A stretch of 64,000 nt of DNA from Tritrichomonas musculus (taxonomy: Eukaryota > Parabasalia > Tritrichomonadida > Tritrichomonadidae). Position numbers and translations under genes: made by a program. Location of the stretch: contig JAPFFF010000035.1 in assembly GCA_039105265.1 (NCBI GenBank), positions 310,001 to 374,000 on the forward strand, read 5' to 3'. The notes under the pieces were generated by a model. The model ran no database searches. It was given only the letters and a program-made list of their open reading frames with translations, and was not told where the DNA came from. Position 1 is the stretch's first letter; each line of letters starts with the position of its first letter. This document shows positions 22,897 to 31,955 of the stretch, piece by piece.

Positions 22897-25096
22897 TATG
22901 AAGAAAATTAGAAAACAATTTCCTTCATAAACTAATAATTTTCAAAATTTTGAAATTCGCCTTTTAGGTTAAAATAATTCATATCACAAGTGATATGGTT
23001 ATAAAAAATGATAAATTTCGGGTTCTTCCTCATGAAATATAAATTACTTATATCATCAAATATTTCAGTAAATATCATAATATTTCCTATATTATTATTT
23101 CAAAAAAAAGCATTTTGAAAAGAGATGGTTACATTTCCCCAAGGATTTCCCCCATGGGGAAAAAACTTCCCCACAGTGAGACCATTAACAAAGTTCTTAA
23201 ACTAATGTTTGATTTGTAATTTGTTCCGTATTTCGAATTTAAACAAAGATCCAAAACAAAGAGAAATTTTGTTTTCTTTTCTCCTTTTTTAGACATTTCT
23301 ATGTTTTCTGAGTCATTTTTCTTTTTTCCTTTGTTTTGGATCTCTGTTTTTCTCTTTTGCTAATAATTTTTCATAATCTCTTTTCAAGAAGCATTTTTGT
23401 AGTATTATCAGAATTCCTATTGAAATAATCTTTTATGAAATATCTTCTACAAGAAAAATGACAAATGTTTTGTAGACTTGACGAATTGTTTTACAATCCA
23501 GAAAAGATGCCCTTTCTTTCCAATTGTAATCGCCAAGTATAAATTGATTATCATCATCTTAATTATAAATTGGGCAATTATCTTCGTCATCAGAAGATGA
23601 GATATCTACCATTTCATTATCATTATTCTCGTCTTTAATTTTCTCTGATATGTCATTAACTTTTTTTAATCACTACTACACCATCAGATGAACTTTCTCC
23701 TTCATAAAAGCTTTCTTCACATTCAAAATTATCATCAGATGTTGATGAATCTCGTGGGATTGATATATGTTTTGTAAATACACCCTTGCATTCTGGATGA
23801 GGCAAATTTTTATTCAAAATATATATAGCATTTTCATCGTATTTTTGAAAATCACCAAAATCGTGCACAATCACTTTGCTGTATTTTGTTAAACTTTATT
23901 TAATAATTGGATATCACCTACGCTAAGTATATTATTTAGAATTTTAAAAACAAGATTTCCTTTTCATTTAATTTTCAAGAAATCCATTGTAGACATTGCA
24001 TTTTATATTTCTAACTGTTTCTGCATTAATTAGCCTCAGATCATTCTATTCAAAGTTTTGAGTACAGCATCTGAATATTTAAAAAGAGATCTCTTTTGTG
24101 AGTATTTTGCTTTCCTATTTGTTACACGATTATATGAAGGCATACCATATGCATTAATAACCATGGTACCAAAAAGATTTGTGTATAATTCTTCAATATT
24201 AAAAAGTTTTCTTTCTAAGCTTGAATGGTTGAAAACAATAATGTTGCTTCCTAAAACTTCATTTACTAAAAACTTTGTCATTAGTGATTGATAAATAAGA
24301 TCAAGTTGTGTTGCAGAAATAAAATTTCTTGATGATTCCTTTGGAAATTAATCAGGTGATACTGGAACTGAATGATTGTTTACTAAGTTTTCTTGCTCAT
24401 TTTCTGCTGAAAATAAAATTAATCTTGGTATTGGAGCAGAATTTGTTCTATTTTCATAATAAATTAATGGTGAATCTGAATATATTTATCAAAATTATTT
24501 GAATCATTCATTTCACTTGATTTAAATGAAGGAGAAAATGCAAGTTCTAATGAACTAGATTCAACTTTTTCATTTTCACTTTTTATGTTACTCGAATTCT
24601 GACTTGAAATTCCATTGTTTGAATCAACATTTTCTGTTGATGAATAATCATTTCTAATATTAAAAGTATATAATGGACCCGAAGGGACCTTAAAAAATCA
24701 AACTATTTATATTTACCACACAAAATTATTGACGAATTTACTTTTTTATCCACCAATACATTTGAATAGAAATTCTTCTCAATTTTGATAACTTTTTTGA
24801 AATGTTAAAGAAATGTTCTCTATTAAAATATAATTAAAATATAATATACTTTATTATATATTAATTTCAAAAGATGATGAGAGTTTCTTTTTTTCTGAGC
24901 CTGTGTCTAAATCCAGCACAATAAACTTTGTGAATTTATAAAAAGTCCAAATAGACTTTTTGAGAAATACAAAATAATATTTTAAAATAAAAAAATATAA
25001 CAGGTTCAGATAAGATTGTATATTTTATAAATTAACCTTTTAATTTCACCATGTTATCAAAAAGTTTGTTCAAGAATCTACAGAATAATTATTCCT
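22897..25096. other. Upstream remnants of the transposon, otherwise non-coding
   Basis: Minus-strand fragments look protein-like: about 23430-23655 (ILGDYNWKERASFLDCKTI, VDISSSDDED), 23656-23874 (72 codons, NKNLPHPECKGVF, Ser/Asp/Glu-rich end) and 24036 to about 24700 (FGTMVINAYGMPSYNR, SQKRSLFKYSDAVLKTL, with a Ser-rich upstream part). They lie upstream of and on the same strand as the transposase relic, so they may be its N-terminal part or a neighbouring gene of the same element. Also present: a 7-bp palindrome ATATCACAAGTGATAT at about 22983, and a 19-bp inverted repeat at 23243-23261 and 23329-23347. 24700-25096 is AT-rich without recognisable content. Confidence 0.45.
23243..23347. repeat. 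19-bp inverted repeat with 67-bp loop
   Basis: ACAAAGATCCAAAACAAAG at 23243-23261 is matched, at 18 of 19 positions, by the reverse complement of CTTTGTTTTGGATCTCTGT at 23329-23347. It lies within the decayed transposon region. Role unknown. Confidence 0.7.
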
Positions 25097-26494
25097 TTAT
25101 AAAAAGAATAAAATTCCATCAGGTTCATAACCACCTTGAGAGTATTTAATTTTGACCAGATAAGAACGGTTATAATCTACGATATCGTCCAATGAATTCT
25201 TTAATATGTGTCTCTCTTTTTCTTGATTTTTCTGTTTTTCCATTTTTTCGAAGAATTTTTTATCTTCGTCATTTTCGATGTTTATTCCAATCTTAGAGAG
25301 CAATCCAGATGCCTTGTGCTTCATATCGTTCCACATTGGTGTAACGGTTGGATTAAATATGCTGACAATTTTATTTATTCCGCCTGGAATTGCGGAGAAC
25401 ATCAATGAATTAATAGAGAATTTATTGTAAAACATGTTAATATAATTCAAGCAATCAATGAGAGCGAAAATAGAATTAAGAACCTTACTTTTTGTATTCT
25501 TTAATTTTTGTTTAACAATCATTAACTGTTCTTGATTTAAATAGTAGCATTCAATTAATTGACCAAGGCCATCGTGGCCGATAGGGGTCTCAAAAACTTT
25601 CATAACAGCAGGTACATAAATGCCATATAAATTAACGTATTCTTGGTTGCCAATGTTTTTAGAAATGAACTTTCTGACTTCATTTTCAACGTCACTTCGT
25701 ACTTTGTTATATATGACTAAGTTATCGATGTCGTTTTCTCCATCAATTAACTTTTGAATGGCTTCATCAAACTCAAGACAGCTCGATGAAAGAACTTTTA
25801 ATATGTCACCGTATTTCATTATCGCGCTTTGAACGTTGCCTGTAATAAAATAGATTATATTTATGTTTCTTTTCAGTTTTTCATCTAGATATTCATCGGC
25901 TGACGCTATTTTCGTTATTAATGTTTCATTGTTTAAAAGAATTTTACCTTTGATAAGAAATGGTTTGCCTGTTTTGGAACATTCAAAAAAATCATGATAT
26001 GATCGAAAGAGAGGTGCATAATGATAAAAATATTCGTTTTCAAAAGTGGTATCTCCTTTCCAAAATTGATAAAAACCACTTAAAAGTGGACACCACGTAT
26101 GAATAAAATGTTCGACTTTTTCTTGCGATTGAACTGTTTCCTCAAGATTCATAAAAAATGGAATTTGACTAGGATATTTGGTTTCTAATTGTTCTAGTAA
26201 ATAATCTAGCTTGCGGAGTTCTTCGGGTTTGTAGGTTTTAATAAAAAGATATATTTGATTCTTTAAATAAAATGGTATGGTATCGCTGTATTGAGATGGA
26301 ACTTTAACGGTAATATCGTGAAATTTGTGATAGTTGATTAAATTACAAGGAATTGAAGCTTGATAAGTTGTGATTTCATAGTTGGTCTTTGAAACGAGAC
26401 ATGTTGTAATATCTTCAGCTGTTTTAAATGAATTTTTACAGGCCCATGAATTTGTTGGGGAAAGTAATAGAGGAAAAATAAGGTTTAAAAGCAT
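25097..26494 (-). CDS. Secreted-type protein of unknown function
   Basis: A 465-residue protein that I do not recognise. The N-terminus (MLLNLIFPLLLSPTNSWA, then CK) is a good signal peptide with cleavage likely after residue 18, so the protein should enter the secretory pathway. No later hydrophobic stretch is long enough to be a clear membrane anchor. Cysteines are scattered (for example CKNSF, TTCLVS, CNLINY, WCPLL, ECSKT, SSCLEF). A charged segment near the end (EKMEKQKNQEKERH) is followed by a short tail. The starts of this gene and the coiled-coil gene at 26897 face each other across 402 bp. On the minus strand, TTTTCAAATAAAA directly precedes the ATG. Likely a lumenal, lysosomal or surface-released protein. 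Confidence 0.85.
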   Translation of the reverse strand: MLLNLIFPLLLSPTNSWACKNSFKTAEDITTCLVSKTNYEITTYQASIPCNLINYHKFHDITVKVPSQYSDTIPFYLKNQIYLFIKTYKPEELRKLDYLLEQLETKYPSQIPFFMNLEETVQSQEKVEHFIHTWCPLLSGFYQFWKGDTTFENEYFYHYAPLFRSYHDFFECSKTGKPFLIKGKILLNNETLITKIASADEYLDEKLKRNINIIYFITGNVQSAIMKYGDILKVLSSSCLEFDEAIQKLIDGENDIDNLVIYNKVRSDVENEVRKFISKNIGNQEYVNLYGIYVPAVMKVFETPIGHDGLGQLIECYYLNQEQLMIVKQKLKNTKSKVLNSIFALIDCLNYINMFYNKFSINSLMFSAIPGGINKIVSIFNPTVTPMWNDMKHKASGLLSKIGINIENDEDKKFFEKMEKQKNQEKERHILKNSLDDIVDYNRSYLVKIKYSQGGYEPDGILFFL

Positions 26495-26896
26495 ATTTTT
26501 ATTTGAAAATTTTATTTCCTATATTTAATACGTTTAAAATTGAAATAAAAAAAGTATTCTCATCAATATATTCATAAATAAAAGATTTTTTTGATAAAAA
26601 ACTAAAAATATAATTTTTAATTATATTAAAATATATAAAAAATTGATATTAAAATATAAATTCCAAAAAAAAAAAAAAAGTTTTTATTTTTAGAGTAAAA
26701 TCATAAACTATTATTTTTATTATTAATGTACATAAATAAATATTTATTTTTATTAAAATATTTGGTGGAATATTGTTATAAAATTAAATAATTGCAAGTA
26801 AATTTTTATAACGTATTTTGTGAAATTATAGAATTTTCTATAAAAGACGTTAAGAAGATTTTAACAAAACAGTAAACATATCAAAGCAGCAAATAA
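26495..26896. promoter_or_regulatory. Shared 402-bp divergent promoter region
   Basis: This gap separates two divergent start codons, so it must hold both promoters. It is extremely AT-rich, with a 15-A run at about 26667. A TCAAA triplet context lies close before both ATGs (TTTTCAAATAAAA before the minus-strand start; ATATCAAAGCAGC before the plus-strand start). These resemble but do not fully match the trichomonad initiator TCAYW. Confidence 0.5.
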
Positions 26897-28954
26897 ATGT
26901 CATTTGATATAAATGATTTGGATTATAGGACAAGGGAAAGATATAACAATGATTTAATTGCACAAATTGAAACTTTGACAAACCAAAATAATGATCTTCA
27001 AAATGAAATTTGTGAAATTAAAGAGTATTTGATTGGATATACAAAAACAGATTGTAAAATCTCTCTCAAAGAATTTATCATGTACCTACTTGAGAAAAAA
27101 GATAAAGCATATGACAATTTATTAAAAGTGAAAGAGGGAAGAAACAAAGTGATTTATGATATGAAACAAGTTTTGATTAAGCGAGGAGGAATTCCTGATA
27201 AAGGCGAAAAAGATAAAGGAGTCGATATGATAAATAGAGTAATTGACATAAAAGAAGGTGAGATTTCTTCATTGAAAGAGCAAATAATTGAATGTAATAA
27301 AAAAGAAAAACAAACCAAAAAAAATTATAATAGTTTAGTGAGAAGGTTACTAAAACTCAGAGAAAAGCTGATTTCAGAAGGAAACTTAATCGATATCAAT
27401 AGCAAAGACCAAGAAGATATTATTCTTGATAAAGTTCTTTCAATAAAAAATGAAGAAATAGACAATTTGAAAAAAATGTGCCAAGAACTGGAGAACCAGC
27501 AAACAAATGCTTCATTACTTCTCCAATCGCATGATTTAGCAAATAGTTCTTTATCGTCTCCTTCAAAAAGTGACGATTTTACCCAAATTGAGAGCATCAA
27601 GCAAAAATTGGTTAAACTTGGTGATTTCAGATTCACAATTAAGCAACTAACTGCAGAAGAAATGCTTGACCAAGTCCTTTCAAACAAAGATTCACAAATA
27701 CGAGCATTATCAAACAGACTTCAAGAAATTGAATGCAATCAACCAAGATCTTCACTTCTCGGAAGTAGCGGTTATGGATTCAATAACTATTCATCATCAT
27801 ATCGTTCTGGAGCATCATCAAGAGTTATCTTGAATGATGATTCAAGGCAGATTGAAATAATCAAAGAAAAATTGTTTAATTTGGGCGATTTTTCAATCTC
27901 TTTTAAATTTTTACCAGTGGATGAAATGCTTAGTCAAGTCCTTTCAAACAAAGATTTGCAAATTCAAAAATTACTTGATGAAAATCAAAGAATAATACAA
28001 AAATTAATCAAAGAAGAAAATAATTTAATTGATGATTATGATGTTAATAATCAAAGCTTAGAAGAAATTGTAGATAAAGTTGTTTCAAATAAAAAAGAGC
28101 AAATAAAGACTTTGGAAAACAAAAATGCAGAACTTAACAATGAACTCGCATCTTTATCTAATAAATTAAAAATTGGTATAGATTACCTTGGTTTTTCATC
28201 GAATAATGATGTAGCAAAAGATAATGATAATCCAACTCTAAAGAATGATTTTGACGAAATCCAAAAGGAAAATCAACAATTAAAAAACGAAATTTTACAA
28301 ATCAAACAAAAACTAATTTCAGAAGGAAGTCTGCCAAATACTGATTCAAAAAGTTCTTTAGATGAAATATTGAATCAATTTCTATTAAATATAATATTGG
28401 AAAAAGCAGAATTGATAAAAAAAAATGAAATATTGGTTAATGAAAATGAAATTATAAAAAACAATAATAATAAACTCAATCAAGATCATGAAGGCTATTT
28501 GAAAAAAATGTCGAAGAATATTGAAGTGATGATGAAAAATCTGCAAGACATTCCACAGAGAAATGAATCAAAATCTATGATTAATAAAATAGAAAATTAT
28601 CATAAAGACATGTCACTAATTACTAATTGCCAAATTAGTATCCTACCTGAAGATCTTAAATCCAAAAATGAAAATCAAGAATTAAAAGATAAATTAGCAA
28701 GTCAAGAAAAAGAGAAGAATGAAATGATAGATAATTATAATAAAATGTTGCATATTAATGAAATAGAAATTGAAGATTTAAAAAAGAAATGTACAAATCT
28801 TGAACAAGACAAACTTGCAACAGAAGATTTATTAAGAAGGCATGTTTGCTTAATTAAAAATGAAAATGACAAGCAAATTAGGCGATTGAAATATTTACAA
28901 CGAATGGAAATTAAAGCGATTATTGAAAAAGATGAAAATAGTGAAAATCAATAG
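26897..28954 (+). CDS. Repeat-containing coiled-coil protein
   Basis: A 685-residue protein almost entirely predicted as alpha-helical coiled coil: Glu/Lys/Asn/Leu-rich with heptad-like spacing, no signal peptide and no membrane segment. I see about seven copies of a degenerate 40-residue module near residues 40, 90, 150, 235, 320, 370 and 470. Its pattern is KxKLxxxG, about ten residues, then SLxEIL or EEMLxxVLSxK and an xxIxxL tail (for example IKQKLVKLGDF ... EMLDQVLSNKDSQI and IKEKLFNLGDF ... EMLSQVLSNKDLQI). A Ser-rich linker (LLGSSGYGFNNYSSSYR) interrupts the helices. Such proteins in trichomonads are often labelled 'viral A-type inclusion protein' by weak similarity; a cytoskeletal or scaffold role is more likely. 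Confidence 0.85.
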   Translation: MSFDINDLDYRTRERYNNDLIAQIETLTNQNNDLQNEICEIKEYLIGYTKTDCKISLKEFIMYLLEKKDKAYDNLLKVKEGRNKVIYDMKQVLIKRGGIPDKGEKDKGVDMINRVIDIKEGEISSLKEQIIECNKKEKQTKKNYNSLVRRLLKLREKLISEGNLIDINSKDQEDIILDKVLSIKNEEIDNLKKMCQELENQQTNASLLLQSHDLANSSLSSPSKSDDFTQIESIKQKLVKLGDFRFTIKQLTAEEMLDQVLSNKDSQIRALSNRLQEIECNQPRSSLLGSSGYGFNNYSSSYRSGASSRVILNDDSRQIEIIKEKLFNLGDFSISFKFLPVDEMLSQVLSNKDLQIQKLLDENQRIIQKLIKEENNLIDDYDVNNQSLEEIVDKVVSNKKEQIKTLENKNAELNNELASLSNKLKIGIDYLGFSSNNDVAKDNDNPTLKNDFDEIQKENQQLKNEILQIKQKLISEGSLPNTDSKSSLDEILNQFLLNIILEKAELIKKNEILVNENEIIKNNNNKLNQDHEGYLKKMSKNIEVMMKNLQDIPQRNESKSMINKIENYHKDMSLITNCQISILPEDLKSKNENQELKDKLASQEKEKNEMIDNYNKMLHINEIEIEDLKKKCTNLEQDKLATEDLLRRHVCLIKNENDKQIRRLKYLQRMEIKAIIEKDENSENQ

Positions 28955-29371
28955 AACTGATAAATTATAGGATATTCGAATTTATTGAATAAAATTTATT
29001 TATTAATCTATTTTTGGTATTCCTCCAATTTAACTTTTTGAAATTAAAATTTTTTATCTATTTAAACTTTTTGTTAGAAAAGTTGGAAAGCTCATTTGAA
29101 AATATATTTTATTTTGAAAGAGATATATACTTTTTATCACATATAATCTTGGAAATATTATCAAAACAAACATACTTTTATGATAAATATATAATATAAT
29201 TTGTTAAAATAACATTATAATGATTTTTTGCAATGTTTATATTAAGATTTATTTGTTTTTGACAAAATAAGAAAATAAGAATTTTTTAGAAAAATATTTA
29301 TTCCAATTTAAAAAGTTCAATTATTTTTTATTAAATTGAATAACTTTCTATAAAAAGATTATTTATATTCG
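28955..29371. other. Short intergenic region
   Basis: 417 bp of AT-rich sequence between a coiled-coil gene and a kinase gene, both on the plus strand. A 61-codon open frame (29014-29199) has the Phe/Leu/Tyr/Ile composition expected from random AT-rich DNA. I see nothing else. Confidence 0.6.
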
Positions 29372-30376
29372 ATGTTTGACCCTTATCCACATCTACCTCA
29401 TCGAATAAAAAATTATATTCTTAACTCAGTAATTGGCCATGGTGGTTTTGCTGTTGTTTACAAAGCGACAAATACTTTATATAATGTAGATTTCGCAATA
29501 AAAGTGATGAGTCAGGTACATCATTCCGAAGGCAATATCAAGTCTTTTGAAGCCGAAGTAAATTCCCTTTCAAAGCTTGATCATCCAAATGTTATACGAT
29601 TATATGATTACTTCAAAGAAGATAACCACCTTTTTCTTGTACTTGAATATTGTAGTGGAGGTACTCTTGAAGGTTTTATATCAAAAAATGAAGAGTTATT
29701 TGTACAAGATAAAATTAAAATATGCTCCCAAATTATATCAGCTCTCAAATATTGTTATGATATGTCAATTGCTCACCGAGATATAAAGACATCTAATATT
29801 TTATTCGATAGTAATGGACGTGTAAAAGTTGCTGATTTTGGATTATCCCAGCTTATAGGCCATGATAAGCATTTCAATTCATTTTGTGGATCACTCCGTT
29901 ATTTAGCACCAGAAATTTGTCTTAAAATTTCTTTTAATCCTTTTAAGTCAGATGTATGGTCACTTGGAGTTCTTTTTTACCGTTTGTTTACATATAATTA
30001 TCCATTTGATGGAAATACATGTCAAGAACTTAAAGAAAAAATAATTGATGGCTTTTATCCAGAACTTCTTTCAGGATCAATCGGTAAAGTTGTAAGAAAA
30101 ATGCTCACTGTTTCCCCATTTGAAAGAATCTCTATTGAAAATTTATCAAATATGGATTTTTTTGCACAAAAATCGACAAATGTTTCGCCTCATTGTCCTC
30201 GTATTCCCCTCAGCCAAAGTCAATATCAAAGAAAGCTAAGCAAAAAAAGAAATACTTTTTGTAGTAGCGCAATATTTAATAATGTAAATCACAATATAGA
30301 TTCGCATCATATACGTGTAAAATGTATAGATATTCACATGTCTCAGACTTTTTTGACTTCTCCAATAACTCCATGA
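29372..30376 (+). CDS. CAMK-like serine/threonine protein kinase
   Basis: A 334-residue kinase with all catalytic landmarks: glycine loop GHGGFAVV at 22-29, ATP lysine K44 in FAIKV, HRDIKTSN with catalytic D137, DFG at 155-157, then CGSLRYLAPE. The hinge and activation segment (LVLEYCSGGTL; FCGSLRYLAPEI) and the SDVWSLGVLFYRLFTYNYPF motif are typical of the CAMK/AMPK-like group; trichomonad genomes hold large families of these. The domain spans about residues 14-268. The C-terminal 65 residues are basic and low-complexity with no recognised domain. The N-terminal MFDPYPHLPHRIKNY leader is common in such short trichomonad kinases. Substrate and localisation are unknown; no signal peptide. Confidence 0.92.
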   Translation: MFDPYPHLPHRIKNYILNSVIGHGGFAVVYKATNTLYNVDFAIKVMSQVHHSEGNIKSFEAEVNSLSKLDHPNVIRLYDYFKEDNHLFLVLEYCSGGTLEGFISKNEELFVQDKIKICSQIISALKYCYDMSIAHRDIKTSNILFDSNGRVKVADFGLSQLIGHDKHFNSFCGSLRYLAPEICLKISFNPFKSDVWSLGVLFYRLFTYNYPFDGNTCQELKEKIIDGFYPELLSGSIGKVVRKMLTVSPFERISIENLSNMDFFAQKSTNVSPHCPRIPLSQSQYQRKLSKKRNTFCSSAIFNNVNHNIDSHHIRVKCIDIHMSQTFLTSPITP

Positions 30377-31955
30377 AATAAATAATTATGTTATTCTGAT
30401 TATTTAAAATTATGAAGTAATTATATATTATCTATCTGTTTATTTGTACAAATATGATCTTGTCAAAGAAAAGGAATTAAAAAATAAATTTTTTTGGAAT
30501 ATCGTTTTTTTCTGCCCCGCTTTTTCAATAGAGCCTTATTTTGGATATATGAAAAAAGCACTATTTTCAATATTTATTTATGCTTTTTTATTCTACTATT
30601 TACACCCCGAGCTAAAGTCTATTTTAAACGGCTCTTATTACATCAAAATATCATTTATTCAAAAAGCCAAAAAAGAGAATATTTCATGAAAATAAAAACG
30701 TTTTTTTTTTTTAGTTTTTTGGTTAACAAATTTATCTTTATATTTATATATATATATATTAAAATTTGGTTAACAAAATTAATAAAAAAAACTTAACGTT
30801 TTCCAAAAATAACGAGCTGTAATAAGGACCTTTCAATTTGTTTTATATGGCTGAAATTTCAATAGTCTCTTGTAATAAGAATTCAATACTCCTGCTTTAA
30901 GGAGTATTGAAATTTTTTTATTTGTCAAATAATTGAATACTTTTTGCTTTAAGGTTTGAGTACTTTGCTTTAAGGATTCAATACTTTAAATATATTTTCA
31001 GAGTATTTTATATAGTATTTTTTACAAAAATATTGGATATATTGCATTATCTTTTTGTCCTCACGACAATTAAATTGCACAATATACTTATATATTTAAG
31101 ATTATATATAAAAACATTTATTATTAATATCAAGATACAAAATAAGACAAATTTCGTTTTAATTCAACCGAACATTTTGCTTTAGATAATCATAATATCT
31201 ATAATTATAATACAATATTATTATTAATTTCATAAAAAAAATCTTATATATCTATAAATAACCAAAATATTTATATATTTATAATAATAAATTTCTTTCA
31301 ATTTTTAAAGTAATAAAAAAGTCCATTTATTCCTATCATAAAATGGTTTAATATAATATTTTATATTTATTTTGATATATATAAATGTTTGAATATTCTA
31401 AATAATAAATATATTTTTTTTAATTGTTTAAAAACCAAAAAATTAATGTTCTTACATTTTGGGCTTTTTCAATTTATGTAATAAGATTTGAGAAATACTG
31501 TAATAAGGAAAAAAGCTTTGATTTTTCGAACAAAAATTATAAATATATGATAAGTATAAGATTATAAATTTAAATAATTTTTTTATTTATATATATATTT
31601 GTAATTAAACAAGATACTCTTATTTATAATTTTTTTAATTAGGGTCATAAGTTCGTTTGGCAGCTCGTCTTTTTTTTTTTTAAAAAAAAATTCTTATTAC
31701 ATTTTTATTTTTGAAAATGTAATAAGCTCGGGGTGTAACTACTATTGATAATATGAAAAATATATCAATTTCATATTTGGCTAAAGTTCTTAACTTTTTT
31801 TTCGAGTCACCTTCCATCGTGAAAAAATTGAATGAGATTAACCTGGATAATGACCTTTGACGATCATATAGATAAAATGTTCATTTGATAAAATAATTAT
31901 TATTATTTAAAAAATGTTTATTTTATATTTAGATATTAGTATTTAAAAATGCAAT
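30377..31955. other. Intergenic repeat field
   Basis: No gene is supported; open frames at 30444-30796 are accidental AT-rich frames. The span is mostly occupied by the inverted-repeat structure at 30600-31738. CTTTAAGG recurs three times (near 30895, 30950 and 30970) in the phrase TTGCTTTAAGG or CTGCTTTAAGG next to GAGTATTG or GTATTGAA-like partners. GTAATAAG recurs at about 30820, 30872, 31478, 31500 and 31719. Confidence 0.55.
30600..31738. mobile_element. Possible inverted-repeat element, about 1.14 kb
   Basis: TTACACCCCGAGCT at 30600-30613 has a perfect 14-bp reverse complement at 31725-31738, and CTTATTAC follows both ends inward (30634-30641 on the left; 31693-31700, itself part of a hairpin CTTATTAC...GTAATAAG, on the right). 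The interior is AT-rich without an ORF. Similarity between the arms is patchy beyond the first 14 bp, so this could be a decayed non-autonomous element or a composite. Confidence 0.45.

Noticed and set aside
30444-30796. Two overlapping hydrophobic open frames after the CAMK-like kinase
   Set aside because: They lie in the repeat field, overlap each other in two frames, and have Phe/Ile/Lys/Tyr composition typical of random AT-rich sequence.
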